Source of the DNA: Anaerolineales bacterium UBA5797
Lineage (GTDB): Bacteria; Chloroflexota; Anaerolineae; Anaerolineales; Villigracilaceae
Direction of reading: 5' to 3'
DNA: 31,275 nucleotides
Assembly (NCBI GenBank): GCA_002418205.1
Contig: DIDP01000009.1
Span: 1 to 31,275, forward strand
A program made the position numbers and the translations under genes. Below the pieces are notes generated by a model that had not been told where the DNA came from, did no database searches, and worked only from the letters and a program-made list of their open reading frames with translations. How positions within the stretch are numbered: position 1 is the first letter of the stretch; each line of letters opens with the position of its first letter. Positions 16,230 through 23,653 of this stretch are shown piece by piece.

Positions 16230-16512
16230 GACTGCTTTCATAGTAACCGCGGTCGCTCGTACCAAAACAAGCCGTCACAATATAACATTGGCAAAACCCG
16301 ATCGAACGAACCGCCGGATTCTATTTGGAGCAAAGGGCTTTAGTGGGAAAGCTTATTGTCCGAACATTTTCCCAACATATTGCCACATAAAATTACCTGC
16401 CAGGATATGCTGAACCATTACATCAATTTCCTTTTTAACGGCCTGCCAACTAACAGTGCATCCGATGGGCGTCTCATGAGGCAGGTTTTGTATACATGGT
16501 TATAATTGATTT
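16230..16512. other. intergenic region upstream of the MalT/LuxR gene
   Basis: This 283-bp gap holds no convincing ORF. It contains an inverted repeat, CCTGCC (16442-16447) and GGCAGG (16480-16485), and a CTCATGAG palindrome at 16473-16480, all just upstream of the -10 element at 16501-16506. These could be regulator sites, but they are short. Confidence 0.35.
16501..16506 (+). promoter_or_regulatory. -10 element of the MalT/LuxR regulator; leaderless start predicted
   Basis: A consensus TATAAT ends 6 bp before the GTG start at 16513, so transcription should begin at the start codon itself. There is no room for an SD and none is seen. No good -35 is found at the normal distance, which would suit an activated promoter. 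Confidence 0.6.
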
Positions 16513-19215
16513 GTGGCTGTACCGATTTTAGCTACGAAGCTTTATATCCCCCCGCCTCTGCCCAAAGTTGTCCCCCGGCCATCGTTGGTCGGCCGGCTAA
16601 ATGATGGGATGACGATGAGACGCAAACTAACCCTCATCTCTGCGCCTGCAGGTTTTGGGAAGACCACATTGGCCAGTGAATGGACCGGGAGTTGCGGAAG
16701 GCCGATTGCATGGTTGTCTTTGGACGATGGGGATAATGACCCAATGCGCTTCGTTTCGTACCTGATAGCGGCATTGCAAACCATCAAGGCGGGACTTGGC
16801 GATCGGTTATTGACCACACTTCAATCCCTGCAGACATATGAAGTTGAATCCCTTTTAACGCCTCTGCTCAACGAAATCGCCACAACCCCGGATGGCTTTA
16901 TTCTCGTTCTTGATGACTATCACTTGATCGAGTCCACACAAGTGGATGAAGCTGTTGCCTTTTTGATTGAACACCAGCCACCGCAAATGCATCTGGTCAT
17001 TGCAACCCGCGAAGACCCGCTGCTTCCCCTCCCCCGTTTGCGCGCCCGCGGACAGTTAACCGAACTCCGCGCCGCCGATTTGCGTTTCACCCCCGCCGAA
17101 GCCGCCGACTTCCTCAACCGGGTGATGGGATTGAATCTTTCCGCCGAAAACATCACCGCCTTGGAAACACGCACCGAAGGCTGGATCGCCGGTTTGCAGT
17201 TGGCCGCGCTTTCCATGCAGGGGCATCAAGATACTGCCAGCTTTATCAAGGCGTTCACCGGCAGCCACCATTTCGTGCTGGACTATCTGGTGGAAGAGGT
17301 TCTCGGGCACCAGAATGAAAGCATCCAGACCTTTCTCCTGCGCACCTCCATCCTCGGTCGGATGTGTGGTTCTCTTTGTGATGCCGTTCTACCTGACTCG
17401 CTGGTTTCCGCACAGGAGACTCTTGAACACCTTGAACATGCCAACCTGTTCATCGTTCCACTGGATGGCGAGAGACACTGGTATCGCTATCACCATCTCT
17501 TTGGAGATTTACTCCGCCAGCGCTTGGGAAAGAATCTCGCGCAAAAGGACATTGCCGAATTGCACATCCGCGCCAGTGAATGGCACGAGCAGAACGGGCT
17601 GATATTCGAGGCATTTCATCACGCCCAATTGGCTGGAAATTTCGATCAGGCAGCGCGTCTCGCTGAAACGGCCTGGCAAGGCATGGAACGCAACTTCCAG
17701 ACGCTTGCATGGCTTGGCTGGATAAAGCAACTGCCCGATGCGGTGATTCGTTCGCGCCCCTGGTTGTGCGTTCAGATTGGGTGGGCTTATTCAGATGTCG
17801 GTGAGATGGAGCCGAGTGAAAAATATCTGCAAAAAGGCGAGAGTGCACTGACAGGTGTAAAGGATCAAGAGGAATTCAAGTCCATCCCGGCGACCATTGC
17901 ATTGATCCGTGGAGGCAACGCCCAGATCGCAGGCAATTTGAGCGAAACCGTCAGATACACCGAGCTATCGCTTCACCTCGCACCCAAAGACGATTCTTTG
18001 ATCCGCGCTCAAGCTGCCATCACATTGGGCTTTACCCAGTGGGCCGTTGGCAATGTGGAGGAATCGCTGAACGCCATGCTAACATGGATGGATGACATGC
18101 AAAAATTGGGCAATCAAATGTATGCGATTGCCAGCGCGTTTGTTGTGGCGGATATGCACGTGACATTGGGTAATCTTGGCAAAGCGGAGAAGGCGCTTCA
18201 ACAAACCATAGCGAAGGCAGTGGCATATGGACGGGAAGCGGAAAATGTCACCGCCCATCATCATCTGGGATTGGCAATGCTCGCCCACGAACGCGGCGAT
18301 AATGCGGCGGTAACGCAACGCCTGCAATTGGTCGCTGAACTGGGGCAGCGCTCCACGCTGATAGATTGGGCACACCGTTGGGGGTTGGCTCAGGCTCGGC
18401 TAAAGGAATCTGCCGGGGCGTGGGATGAGGCGCTCCGGTTTTTGGATGAAGCGCACCAGGGCTATGTCAAAAATCCGATTCCGATGCTGCAACCCGTCGA
18501 AGCCCGCAAGGCGCGAATTTATCTGAAACAAGAGCGGCTCGACATGGCTCAAGCCTGGGCAAGGGCGCGCGGCCTCTCAGTTGGGGATGAGGTGAATTAT
18601 CTGGGCGAGTATGAACATCTCACGCTGGCGCGGATCCGTCTGGCGGAACGTTCGTTTGAGGGAGTCAATCAACTGCTGGAACGTCTGCTGGCGTTGGCAG
18701 AATCCCAAAAGCGGATGGGAAGCGTAATCGAAATCCTGTTGACCCAGGCTTTGCTTCATCACGCACAAGGCGATCAACCCCAAGCGATTGCCGCGTTGGA
18801 ACATGCCTTGACTCTGGCGGGACCTGAGGGGTACATTCGCATTTTCGTGGATGAAGGCAGGCCAATGGCAGAATTGTTGGCAGGGATTAACCAAAAAAAC
18901 GGAACACCCCGCATGAAGGAGTATGTTCATAAATTGCTTGCTGCTTTTGGAGATACAGAAGATTTTCTTCCCTCCGATGTTGCCCAGGGCAAGCCCTCAT
19001 CCTTCATCATTCAGCCCTTGGTTGAGCCTTTAAGCGAACGCGAGTTGGAAGTTCTAAAACTCCTCCGCAGTGAATTGAGCGGACCCGAAATTGCCGAACG
19101 GCTGATCGTATCGCTCAACACCTTGCGCACCCACACCAAAAACATCTACAACAAACTGGGGGTCAACAATCGTCGAGCGGCCGTCCGCCGTGCGGAAGAA
19201 CTCGATCTGTTCTAG
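16513..19215 (+). CDS. MalT-type LuxR-family transcriptional regulator
   Basis: A 900-residue ATP-dependent regulator of the MalT/LAL class. Walker A is SAPAGFGKTT (K50) and Walker B is LVLDDYHLI (D134, D135), both near the N-terminus. After the ATPase and winged-helix parts comes a long TPR-like helical sensor (~390-800). The C-terminal ~60 residues are a LuxR helix-turn-helix: LSERELEVLKLL, GPEIAERLIVSLNTLRTH, NIYNKLGVNNRRAAV. In this class an inducer plus ATP drives oligomerisation and activation of nearby genes. The likely target is the 19358-22161 operon, preceded by repeats at 19273-19319. The ATPase core is clearly related to the 3171 regulator, but the DNA-binding module differs. The GTG start is placed directly at the predicted transcription start. 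A terminator follows at 19238. Confidence 0.93.
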   Translation: MAVPILATKLYIPPPLPKVVPRPSLVGRLNDGMTMRRKLTLISAPAGFGKTTLASEWTGSCGRPIAWLSLDDGDNDPMRFVSYLIAALQTIKAGLGDRLLTTLQSLQTYEVESLLTPLLNEIATTPDGFILVLDDYHLIESTQVDEAVAFLIEHQPPQMHLVIATREDPLLPLPRLRARGQLTELRAADLRFTPAEAADFLNRVMGLNLSAENITALETRTEGWIAGLQLAALSMQGHQDTASFIKAFTGSHHFVLDYLVEEVLGHQNESIQTFLLRTSILGRMCGSLCDAVLPDSLVSAQETLEHLEHANLFIVPLDGERHWYRYHHLFGDLLRQRLGKNLAQKDIAELHIRASEWHEQNGLIFEAFHHAQLAGNFDQAARLAETAWQGMERNFQTLAWLGWIKQLPDAVIRSRPWLCVQIGWAYSDVGEMEPSEKYLQKGESALTGVKDQEEFKSIPATIALIRGGNAQIAGNLSETVRYTELSLHLAPKDDSLIRAQAAITLGFTQWAVGNVEESLNAMLTWMDDMQKLGNQMYAIASAFVVADMHVTLGNLGKAEKALQQTIAKAVAYGREAENVTAHHHLGLAMLAHERGDNAAVTQRLQLVAELGQRSTLIDWAHRWGLAQARLKESAGAWDEALRFLDEAHQGYVKNPIPMLQPVEARKARIYLKQERLDMAQAWARARGLSVGDEVNYLGEYEHLTLARIRLAERSFEGVNQLLERLLALAESQKRMGSVIEILLTQALLHHAQGDQPQAIAALEHALTLAGPEGYIRIFVDEGRPMAELLAGINQKNGTPRMKEYVHKLLAAFGDTEDFLPSDVAQGKPSSFIIQPLVEPLSERELEVLKLLRSELSGPEIAERLIVSLNTLRTHTKNIYNKLGVNNRRAAVRRAEELDLF

Positions 19216-19237
19216 TTGACTGAAATCTCTCCAACCC

Positions 19238-19265
19238 AACTCCAGTCTCCCGCTGGAGTTTTTGT
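19238..19265 (+). terminator. intrinsic terminator after the MalT/LuxR gene
   Basis: AACTCCAG (19238-19245) and CTGGAGTT (19253-19260) form a perfect 8-bp stem around a 7-nt loop, followed directly by a T-rich run (TTTGTTT). It lies 22 bp after the stop codon. It separates the regulator from the 19358 operon. Confidence 0.85.
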
Positions 19266-19272
19266 TTCCCTC

Positions 19273-19319
19273 CATCACCACGTCAATCACATCATGTGGT
19301 GATGACATCTCACCACGTC
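19273..19319 (+). promoter_or_regulatory. inverted and direct repeats, candidate operator of the 19358 operon
   Basis: CATCACCAC (19273-19281) is the exact reverse complement of GTGGTGATG (19296-19304). CACCACGTC occurs directly repeated at 19276-19284 and 19311-19319. All lie between the terminator and the start codon at 19358. They are plausible binding sites for the adjacent LuxR-type regulator. No strong -10 is visible; TATCGT at 19326-19331 is the best match. Confidence 0.5.
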
Positions 19320-19357
19320 CAGCAGTATCGTATGGGCGGAATAACCGAGAGGAAACG

Positions 19358-20017
19358 ATGATTGACAAGCCACCCTCAAATGATCAGTTCTATGAAATCC
19401 GCCTCAAGGGACATCTGGACACCCAGTGGACGACATGGTTCGACGGCCTGACCATCACGCCGGAAGAGAACGGCAACACCCTTCTTTCCGGTCCTGTGGG
19501 GGACCAAGCCGCCCTGCACGGATTGCTCAAAAAGGTGCGGGATATCGGTATGCCCCTCGTCTCGGTTGTTCCAGTCCAGGCCAACCTTTCTGAACAAGGA
19601 GAAAAAATGAATCCAGGCACACCCCCCGCAAAAAAGATCGAAACGAAAACCCTCCTCTCCACCCTGTGGATCGCGGTCATGATCAACATGCTGAAGGCGG
19701 ACATCCTCTCGCTGTTCATCCCCGGCGCGGCGGAAGAAGCGGCCAGGACAGCAGCCAGCGCTGGAGCTTCGATCTCCCAATTGATGCTGGTCGGCGCGGT
19801 TATGGGGCAAATTGGCATTGCCATGATTGTTTTGTCGCGTGTGTTGAAGCACGTCATCAACCGCCGGGTCAATATCGTCGCGGGCATCGTCACCATCGCC
19901 TATATCTGGGGCGGCATGGCGTCCTATCCCCACTACATCTTCATCGCCAGCGTCGAGACACTCTGTCTCCTGCTCGTCATTTGGTTTGCCTGGAAATGGC
20001 ACAACGAAGAAGCCTGA
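19358..20017 (+). CDS. GHLD domain fused to DUF6326-like membrane protein
   Basis: A 219-residue two-part protein. Residues ~10-75 are the GHLD domain also found alone at 15598. From about residue 84 follows a membrane protein with four hydrophobic segments whose opening, LLSTLWIAVMINMLKADILS, matches DUF6326. At the junction there is an in-frame ATG (19607, residue 84) with its own SD (AAGGAGAA, 19596-19603). This suggests either that the membrane part is also made alone or that two once separate genes were joined by loss of a stop codon. The start is ATG 19358 with GAGAGGA (19347-19353). The longer frame from 19262 runs through the repeat region and is rejected. It is the first gene of the second operon. 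Function is unknown. Confidence 0.82.
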   Translation: MIDKPPSNDQFYEIRLKGHLDTQWTTWFDGLTITPEENGNTLLSGPVGDQAALHGLLKKVRDIGMPLVSVVPVQANLSEQGEKMNPGTPPAKKIETKTLLSTLWIAVMINMLKADILSLFIPGAAEEAARTAASAGASISQLMLVGAVMGQIGIAMIVLSRVLKHVINRRVNIVAGIVTIAYIWGGMASYPHYIFIASVETLCLLLVIWFAWKWHNEEA

Positions 20018-20042
20018 TCATTCAAGATACAAGGAGATGACA

Positions 20043-20699
20043 ATGAAAACTCTGCAAAAATTCGGCGGTATCGCCGCGCTGTATATGGCCGTGGCCTACA
20101 TTGTGGCAATACCCTACTTCCTTGTCGTAGTTAACTACCCCGCTGTTGTTGATCCGACCGAGAAGGTCATCTTACTAAAGGCTAACTACACGAGCATGTT
20201 CACGATGCACGTGATTGTCTATGAGTTTGTTGCGCTTGGTCTGGTTGTGTTGGGACTGGCTCTTTACCATCGCTTGAAAGTTGACGCACCGCTGATGGCC
20301 CAGGTCGCAACTGCCATCGCCCTCATCTGGGCCTGTCTTCTTTTGGCAAGCAGCATGGTGTTCAACTATGGCATGGAAGCGGTCGTTGCATTGTATGCCA
20401 TTGATCCGCCTCAAGCCGTGTGGGTCTGGCAGGTTCTTGAAACGGTGGCCCAGGGCCTGGGTGGAGCCGGTGGGGAACTCCTGGGCGGGTTGTGGGTCTT
20501 GCTGGTGAGTTGGTCCGCTTCTCGAACCAATGCGCTTCCCAAACCGCTTAACTGGCTCGGATTTGTGATCGCTTTTGCGGGCCTCATCTCTGTTGTTCCA
20601 TCGCTTGCAGATGCGGGCATCGTCTTCGGACTGCTCCATATCGTGTGGTTCCTCTGGCTGGGAATCGTGCTGTTGGGCGACAGCTTAAAAACCAGTTGA
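20043..20699 (+). CDS. DUF4386-like six-helix membrane protein
   Basis: A 218-residue integral membrane protein with about six hydrophobic segments, opening with FGGIAALYMAVAYIVAIPYF. It resembles the DUF4386 group in length and layout, but the match is looser than for the 21436 protein. There are no obvious catalytic residues. ATG 20043 has a strong SD (AAGGAGA, 20031-20037). An upstream in-frame start at 19986 overlaps the preceding gene and is not needed. It lies 25 bp after the GHLD-DUF6326 gene in the same operon. Substrate and function are unknown. Confidence 0.75.
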   Translation: MKTLQKFGGIAALYMAVAYIVAIPYFLVVVNYPAVVDPTEKVILLKANYTSMFTMHVIVYEFVALGLVVLGLALYHRLKVDAPLMAQVATAIALIWACLLLASSMVFNYGMEAVVALYAIDPPQAVWVWQVLETVAQGLGGAGGELLGGLWVLLVSWSASRTNALPKPLNWLGFVIAFAGLISVVPSLADAGIVFGLLHIVWFLWLGIVLLGDSLKTS

Positions 20700-20735
20700 G
20701 TTCGCCCAAGAGAGTCAGTCAAAAAGGAGAAAACA

Positions 20736-21422
20736 ATGAAAGTATGCATCATTGGAGCCTCTGGAAAACTCGGCAGGTACATGATCCAACACGCGCTGGA
20801 TCGAGGTTATGAAGTGGTCGGCGTTTGTCGGGAGCGCAGCGTGGGCAAACTCAATGCCTTCAGAGGACGCATCACCATCATCCCCGGCGCGACGAACGAC
20901 CGCGAGGTTGTCAAGCAGGCAGTCGCTGGATGTGACGGAGTCCTTACCGTGCTTGTTCCCTGGGGTAATCAGCATCACTCGACTGGCACAGCCCAGGCCG
21001 TGCTTGACTTTGCGCCGCAGGGTGCACGCCTCATCTTCTCCTGCGGCTGGCATATCACACGGGATGGCAGGGATATGAACCCGCCGTCCCTGCAATGGGA
21101 GGAGAAGATCACCCGCTGGCTCACGCGGATCATTCCCTTCATTGACCTTGATGACCAGGTGGAGGCGTGCCGTCGGATTTTCGCCAGCGCCACCCGCTGG
21201 ACGGTCGTGCGGGGAAGCGATCTCGAAGAGGGCGAAAGTCAGGGTTTGCCGGTATGGAGTCGGCATGTAGGCGATCCTGTTCTCACCAGCAACCTCACCC
21301 GCCGCGTGGATTATGCCATGTTCATGGTCGAGGCTCTCAAGAACGAAGCGCTCATCCACGAAGCCCCTGCAATCGTTGGCTGCCGCGCACCTTCAGCATT
21401 GGCACATGCCGCTATTCAATAA
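20736..21422 (+). CDS. NAD(P)-binding NmrA/SDR-like protein
   Basis: A 228-residue Rossmann-fold protein of the atypical SDR (NmrA-like) type. GASGKLG (residues 7-13) is the dinucleotide-binding loop and comes directly after the first strand MKVCII. ITIIPGATNDREVVKQAVAG is the typical strand 4 region in which the next gene product or substrate is sensed. No classical YxxxK catalytic pair is seen, so it may be a redox sensor and not an oxidoreductase. The ATG follows AAAAGGAGAAAA (20721-20732), a good SD. It is the only soluble enzyme-like product in an operon otherwise made of membrane proteins, which suggests cofactor- or redox-linked control (inference). Confidence 0.82.
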   Translation: MKVCIIGASGKLGRYMIQHALDRGYEVVGVCRERSVGKLNAFRGRITIIPGATNDREVVKQAVAGCDGVLTVLVPWGNQHHSTGTAQAVLDFAPQGARLIFSCGWHITRDGRDMNPPSLQWEEKITRWLTRIIPFIDLDDQVEACRRIFASATRWTVVRGSDLEEGESQGLPVWSRHVGDPVLTSNLTRRVDYAMFMVEALKNEALIHEAPAIVGCRAPSALAHAAIQ

Positions 21423-21435
21423 GGAAAGAGAAGCA

Positions 21436-22161
21436 ATGAACACGACCGAAGGAAGTCCCCTTGGGACAAATAGAAAAACCGCGATCGTCATTGGGATTTT
21501 GTTCATCATCGGAACGGTTTCCGGCGTTTTGAGCGGCGTTATGACCGCTCCGATCAGGGAAGGGGCGAATTATCCACTCAATATAAATGCAGGCGAAACC
21601 GTATGGATTATCGGAACACTCCTTGTCCTGCTGATGGGATTATCCCTCGCCATGGTTCCAGTGTTGTTGTACCCGATCTTTAGAACGTACAATGAAATCC
21701 TGGCGTTCGGGTCAGTGCTGTTCAGGGGAGTCCTTGAAGCGATTTGCGAAATGGCGCTGGTGATCAGCATGCTCCTGCTGCTGACCGTTAGCGAGATTTA
21801 CGGAAAGACCGGGGCAACAGATGTTCAAGCTCTGGGTTCGACGCTCATCGCTGCAGGAGAGTGGATCCAAATGATCGGGGGCATCGTATTCAGCGTTGGC
21901 ACGCTGATGATCTTCGCCCTGTTTTATCAAACCCGGCTCATTCCCCGCTGGCTGTCAGGCTGGGGTCTGATCGGCGCAGTGTTGTACGTCATCGCCAAAC
22001 TTGCAGGCATGCTTAGTCCGCTGCACTTGACCCCGGAGATCGGCGTGGGAATTGGGCAATTATTGGTACCAACTGCCATTCAAGAAATGGTCTTTGCCAT
22101 CTGGATGATCGTGAAGGGCTTCAACCAGGGCGCAGTCAAGAAATTGGAAGAGGCGCGTTAG
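21436..22161 (+). CDS. DUF4386 family membrane protein
   Basis: A 241-residue protein with about six membrane segments. RKTAIVIGILFIIGTVSGVL after a short hydrophilic N-terminus is the hallmark opening of DUF4386, and RGVLEAICEMALVISMLLLL and GWGLIGAVLYVIAKL are further conserved stretches. ATG 21436 has GGAAAGAG (21423-21430) and lies 13 bp after the NmrA-like gene. The longer frame from 21313 runs inside that gene and is a shadow. The family is common in Gram-positive and Chloroflexota genomes and has no established function. It is the last gene of the operon and is followed by a long hairpin. Confidence 0.88.
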   Translation: MNTTEGSPLGTNRKTAIVIGILFIIGTVSGVLSGVMTAPIREGANYPLNINAGETVWIIGTLLVLLMGLSLAMVPVLLYPIFRTYNEILAFGSVLFRGVLEAICEMALVISMLLLLTVSEIYGKTGATDVQALGSTLIAAGEWIQMIGGIVFSVGTLMIFALFYQTRLIPRWLSGWGLIGAVLYVIAKLAGMLSPLHLTPEIGVGIGQLLVPTAIQEMVFAIWMIVKGFNQGAVKKLEEAR

Positions 22162-22170
22162 CCTTGTACA

Positions 22171-22208
22171 AAACATGGATGATGCTCATTTGAGCATTAT
22201 CCATGTTT
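22171..22208. terminator. long near-perfect hairpin, possible bidirectional terminator
   Basis: AAACATGGATGATGCTCA (22171-22188) pairs with TGAGCATTATCCATGTTT (22191-22208) over 18 bp with one G-T wobble and a 2-nt loop. It begins 9 bp after the DUF4386 stop. The arms begin and end with A/T runs on both strands, so it could end transcription of this operon and of any minus-strand transcript from 22600. The stem is rather AT-rich and there is no long T tract. Confidence 0.6.
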
Positions 22209-22270
22209 CCCTACCCTGTTGAAAAGCCGCCGATCTATGTGAATTGAAGGTTGGAGGCAGGGACATTAAC

Positions 22271-22514
22271 CTAAACGGTTTTGAGTTCCTGCAAGTGTTC
22301 GAGAATGTCGTGGTTGAAGTCATGTTTGCGGGTGTGGGGGCAAGGTCTCCTTGAGGACGCGTTCGAATACGTCCATGTCCACGTGATTGTCCTGAAGATG
22401 GTAAATCAGATCGCCAAAAACAGTGGCCCAACCGGGATCCAAAATCAATTGCGAGTTAGGCGCGACACGTGCTCCAATTTTTCGCAGGATCGTGAGAATT
22501 TCGGTATTGTCCAC
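22271..22514 (-). pseudogene. small frameshifted ORF downstream of the NAD synthase-like gene
   Basis: On the minus strand a frame from GTG 22514 gives ILTILRKIGARVAPNS, then GWATVFGDLIYHLQDNHVDM, and stops at 22320-22322 shortly after a run of five C (five G on the plus strand). Removing one base there would carry the frame on through HDFNHDILEHLQELKTV to a TAG at 22271-22273, giving about 80 residues. Composition looks protein-like, with acidic, His-rich helices. It is either a decayed gene or a homopolymer sequencing error. No ribosome site is convincing. Family not recognised. Confidence 0.35.
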
Positions 22515-22599
22515 TGAAACGGGGTAACTCCACAGATCGCTTGATCCGATCCATTATCAACGAAGGCATGACACGGCTCGAATACGTTTCGCTTATGGT

Positions 22600-23520
22600 T
22601 CAATCCAGCATGTAGGGGACCTCCCGCATGGGCCTCGATAGTTCATACAGGGTCTTGATGCGAAGGAACAATTCCTGCCCAAACGAGTCGATCAATCGCT
22701 CCTCTGGAATTCCATGTTCAAGTCCCCACAAAATTTGGTCGGCAAGTTCGAAACTCCCCAGCAATTCGCCCTTGTCATCCACACCCGGGAGCACATCCGG
22801 GTCTGCGGCCTTTTTGCGCACGACTTCCGGAAGTCCAAGATATTCAGCCAGGGGGGAAAGCTGACTGCGATAAAGATGCACGATGGGCATGACATCGGCA
22901 CATTGGTCACAGCCCCACTGGGAAAAGGTGCCCGTTAAAAGTTCGGTCTTATTGGCGGCTCCCACAACCATGAGATTATGGATCTGAGCGTGGTGGTAGA
23001 GGAAAACCATCCGCATGCGGTGTTTGAAAGTGGCATAGGCATTGCCTCTGGCAACCAACGAATCAGCCTTGGGGTGCAAGCGTTCCGCCAGAAGGTTCTC
23101 GCTGGCTTCCAGGCCGGATGCCTTTCTTCCCCACTCCACCAGACTGCGCTTGAGTCTTTCTCCTGGTACGAGTCCAATCGGGAGACTTCGATAGACTCCG
23201 GCAGCCCTCAGTGCGGGCGTCAAGCTCTGGACTTTCAAGGGTTGCCCCAGTTCTTTGGCGATCAGTTCGGCGTGCTGACGGTGTTTCCTTTTGCTATCGC
23301 GGTCCGGCATATTAAGCAAGGTAAGTTTCCCGGCGCCCACGCTGCGTTCAGCCAGATAGGCAACGACCGCCGAATCGAGCCCGCCACTGAGACCGATCAA
23401 CATTCCATCCTTACCCAGCGCTTCCAGTTTCTCTGAGAGCAGGTTTGTGATCTGATGACATACCTGCTCCGGTTCGATAACAAGCTTCTCTTTTATATCT
23501 TCCATGATTGCACCTTCCAC
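22600..23520 (-). CDS. nadE: NAD synthase-like PP-loop ATP pyrophosphatase
   Basis: A 306-residue member of the ammonia-dependent NAD+ synthase family, which adenylates and amidates deamido-NAD. The PP-loop is S45-GGLDS50. RGNAYATFKHRMRMVFLYHHA (split over residues 158-178) matches the GNxxARxRM substrate region, and GAANKTELLTG is the NKSE motif. PGVDDKGELLG corresponds to the usual PGxxDExELG. In the loop that is normally YGDGGADI, a Cys pair is present (C204, C207), which is unusual. Lengthened segments around residues 115-150 also set it apart from typical NadE. The start is GTG 23520, 8 bp after a -10-like TACAAT, or ATG 23505 with GGAAGG in front. It is transcribed divergently from recD2. 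Substrate should be treated as probable, not certain. Confidence 0.75.
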   Translation of the reverse strand: MEGAIMEDIKEKLVIEPEQVCHQITNLLSEKLEALGKDGMLIGLSGGLDSAVVAYLAERSVGAGKLTLLNMPDRDSKRKHRQHAELIAKELGQPLKVQSLTPALRAAGVYRSLPIGLVPGERLKRSLVEWGRKASGLEASENLLAERLHPKADSLVARGNAYATFKHRMRMVFLYHHAQIHNLMVVGAANKTELLTGTFSQWGCDQCADVMPIVHLYRSQLSPLAEYLGLPEVVRKKAADPDVLPGVDDKGELLGSFELADQILWGLEHGIPEERLIDSFGQELFLRIKTLYELSRPMREVPYMLD

Positions 23521-23528
23521 ATAAGGGT

Positions 23529-23534
23529 ATTGTA
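23529..23534 (-). promoter_or_regulatory. -10 element of the NAD synthase-like gene
   Basis: On the minus strand TACAAT (23534 to 23529) is followed by 8 bp and then GTG 23520, placing transcription initiation on or next to the GTG. An ATG at 23505 with GGAAGG in front is the SD-led alternative. No clear -35 is seen. This promoter faces the one for recD2 in a 133-bp divergent region. Confidence 0.5.
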
Positions 23535-23640
23535 CTGCCTCCTCAACATCCCGATCCCACCGTCTGCCACCCTAAAGGAATAAAAATCTTGCTTGTCGAC
23601 TTCCCGCCTGGTCACTAAACGAGCTGGGTGATCATCCGGG

Positions 23641-23646
23641 TATACT
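23641..23646 (+). promoter_or_regulatory. -10 element of recD2; leaderless start predicted
   Basis: TATACT ends 7 bp before the ATG at 23654, so the RNA should start at the A of ATG. No SD is possible on such a message. The -35 position is weak (AAACGA). Confidence 0.5.
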
Positions 23647-23653
23647 TGCAGAC

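Noticed and set aside
19262..19357. Longer N-terminus of the GHLD-DUF6326 protein from TTG 19262
   Set aside because: It would read through the repeat region directly after a terminator, while ATG 19358 has a proper ribosome site and begins the conserved domain.
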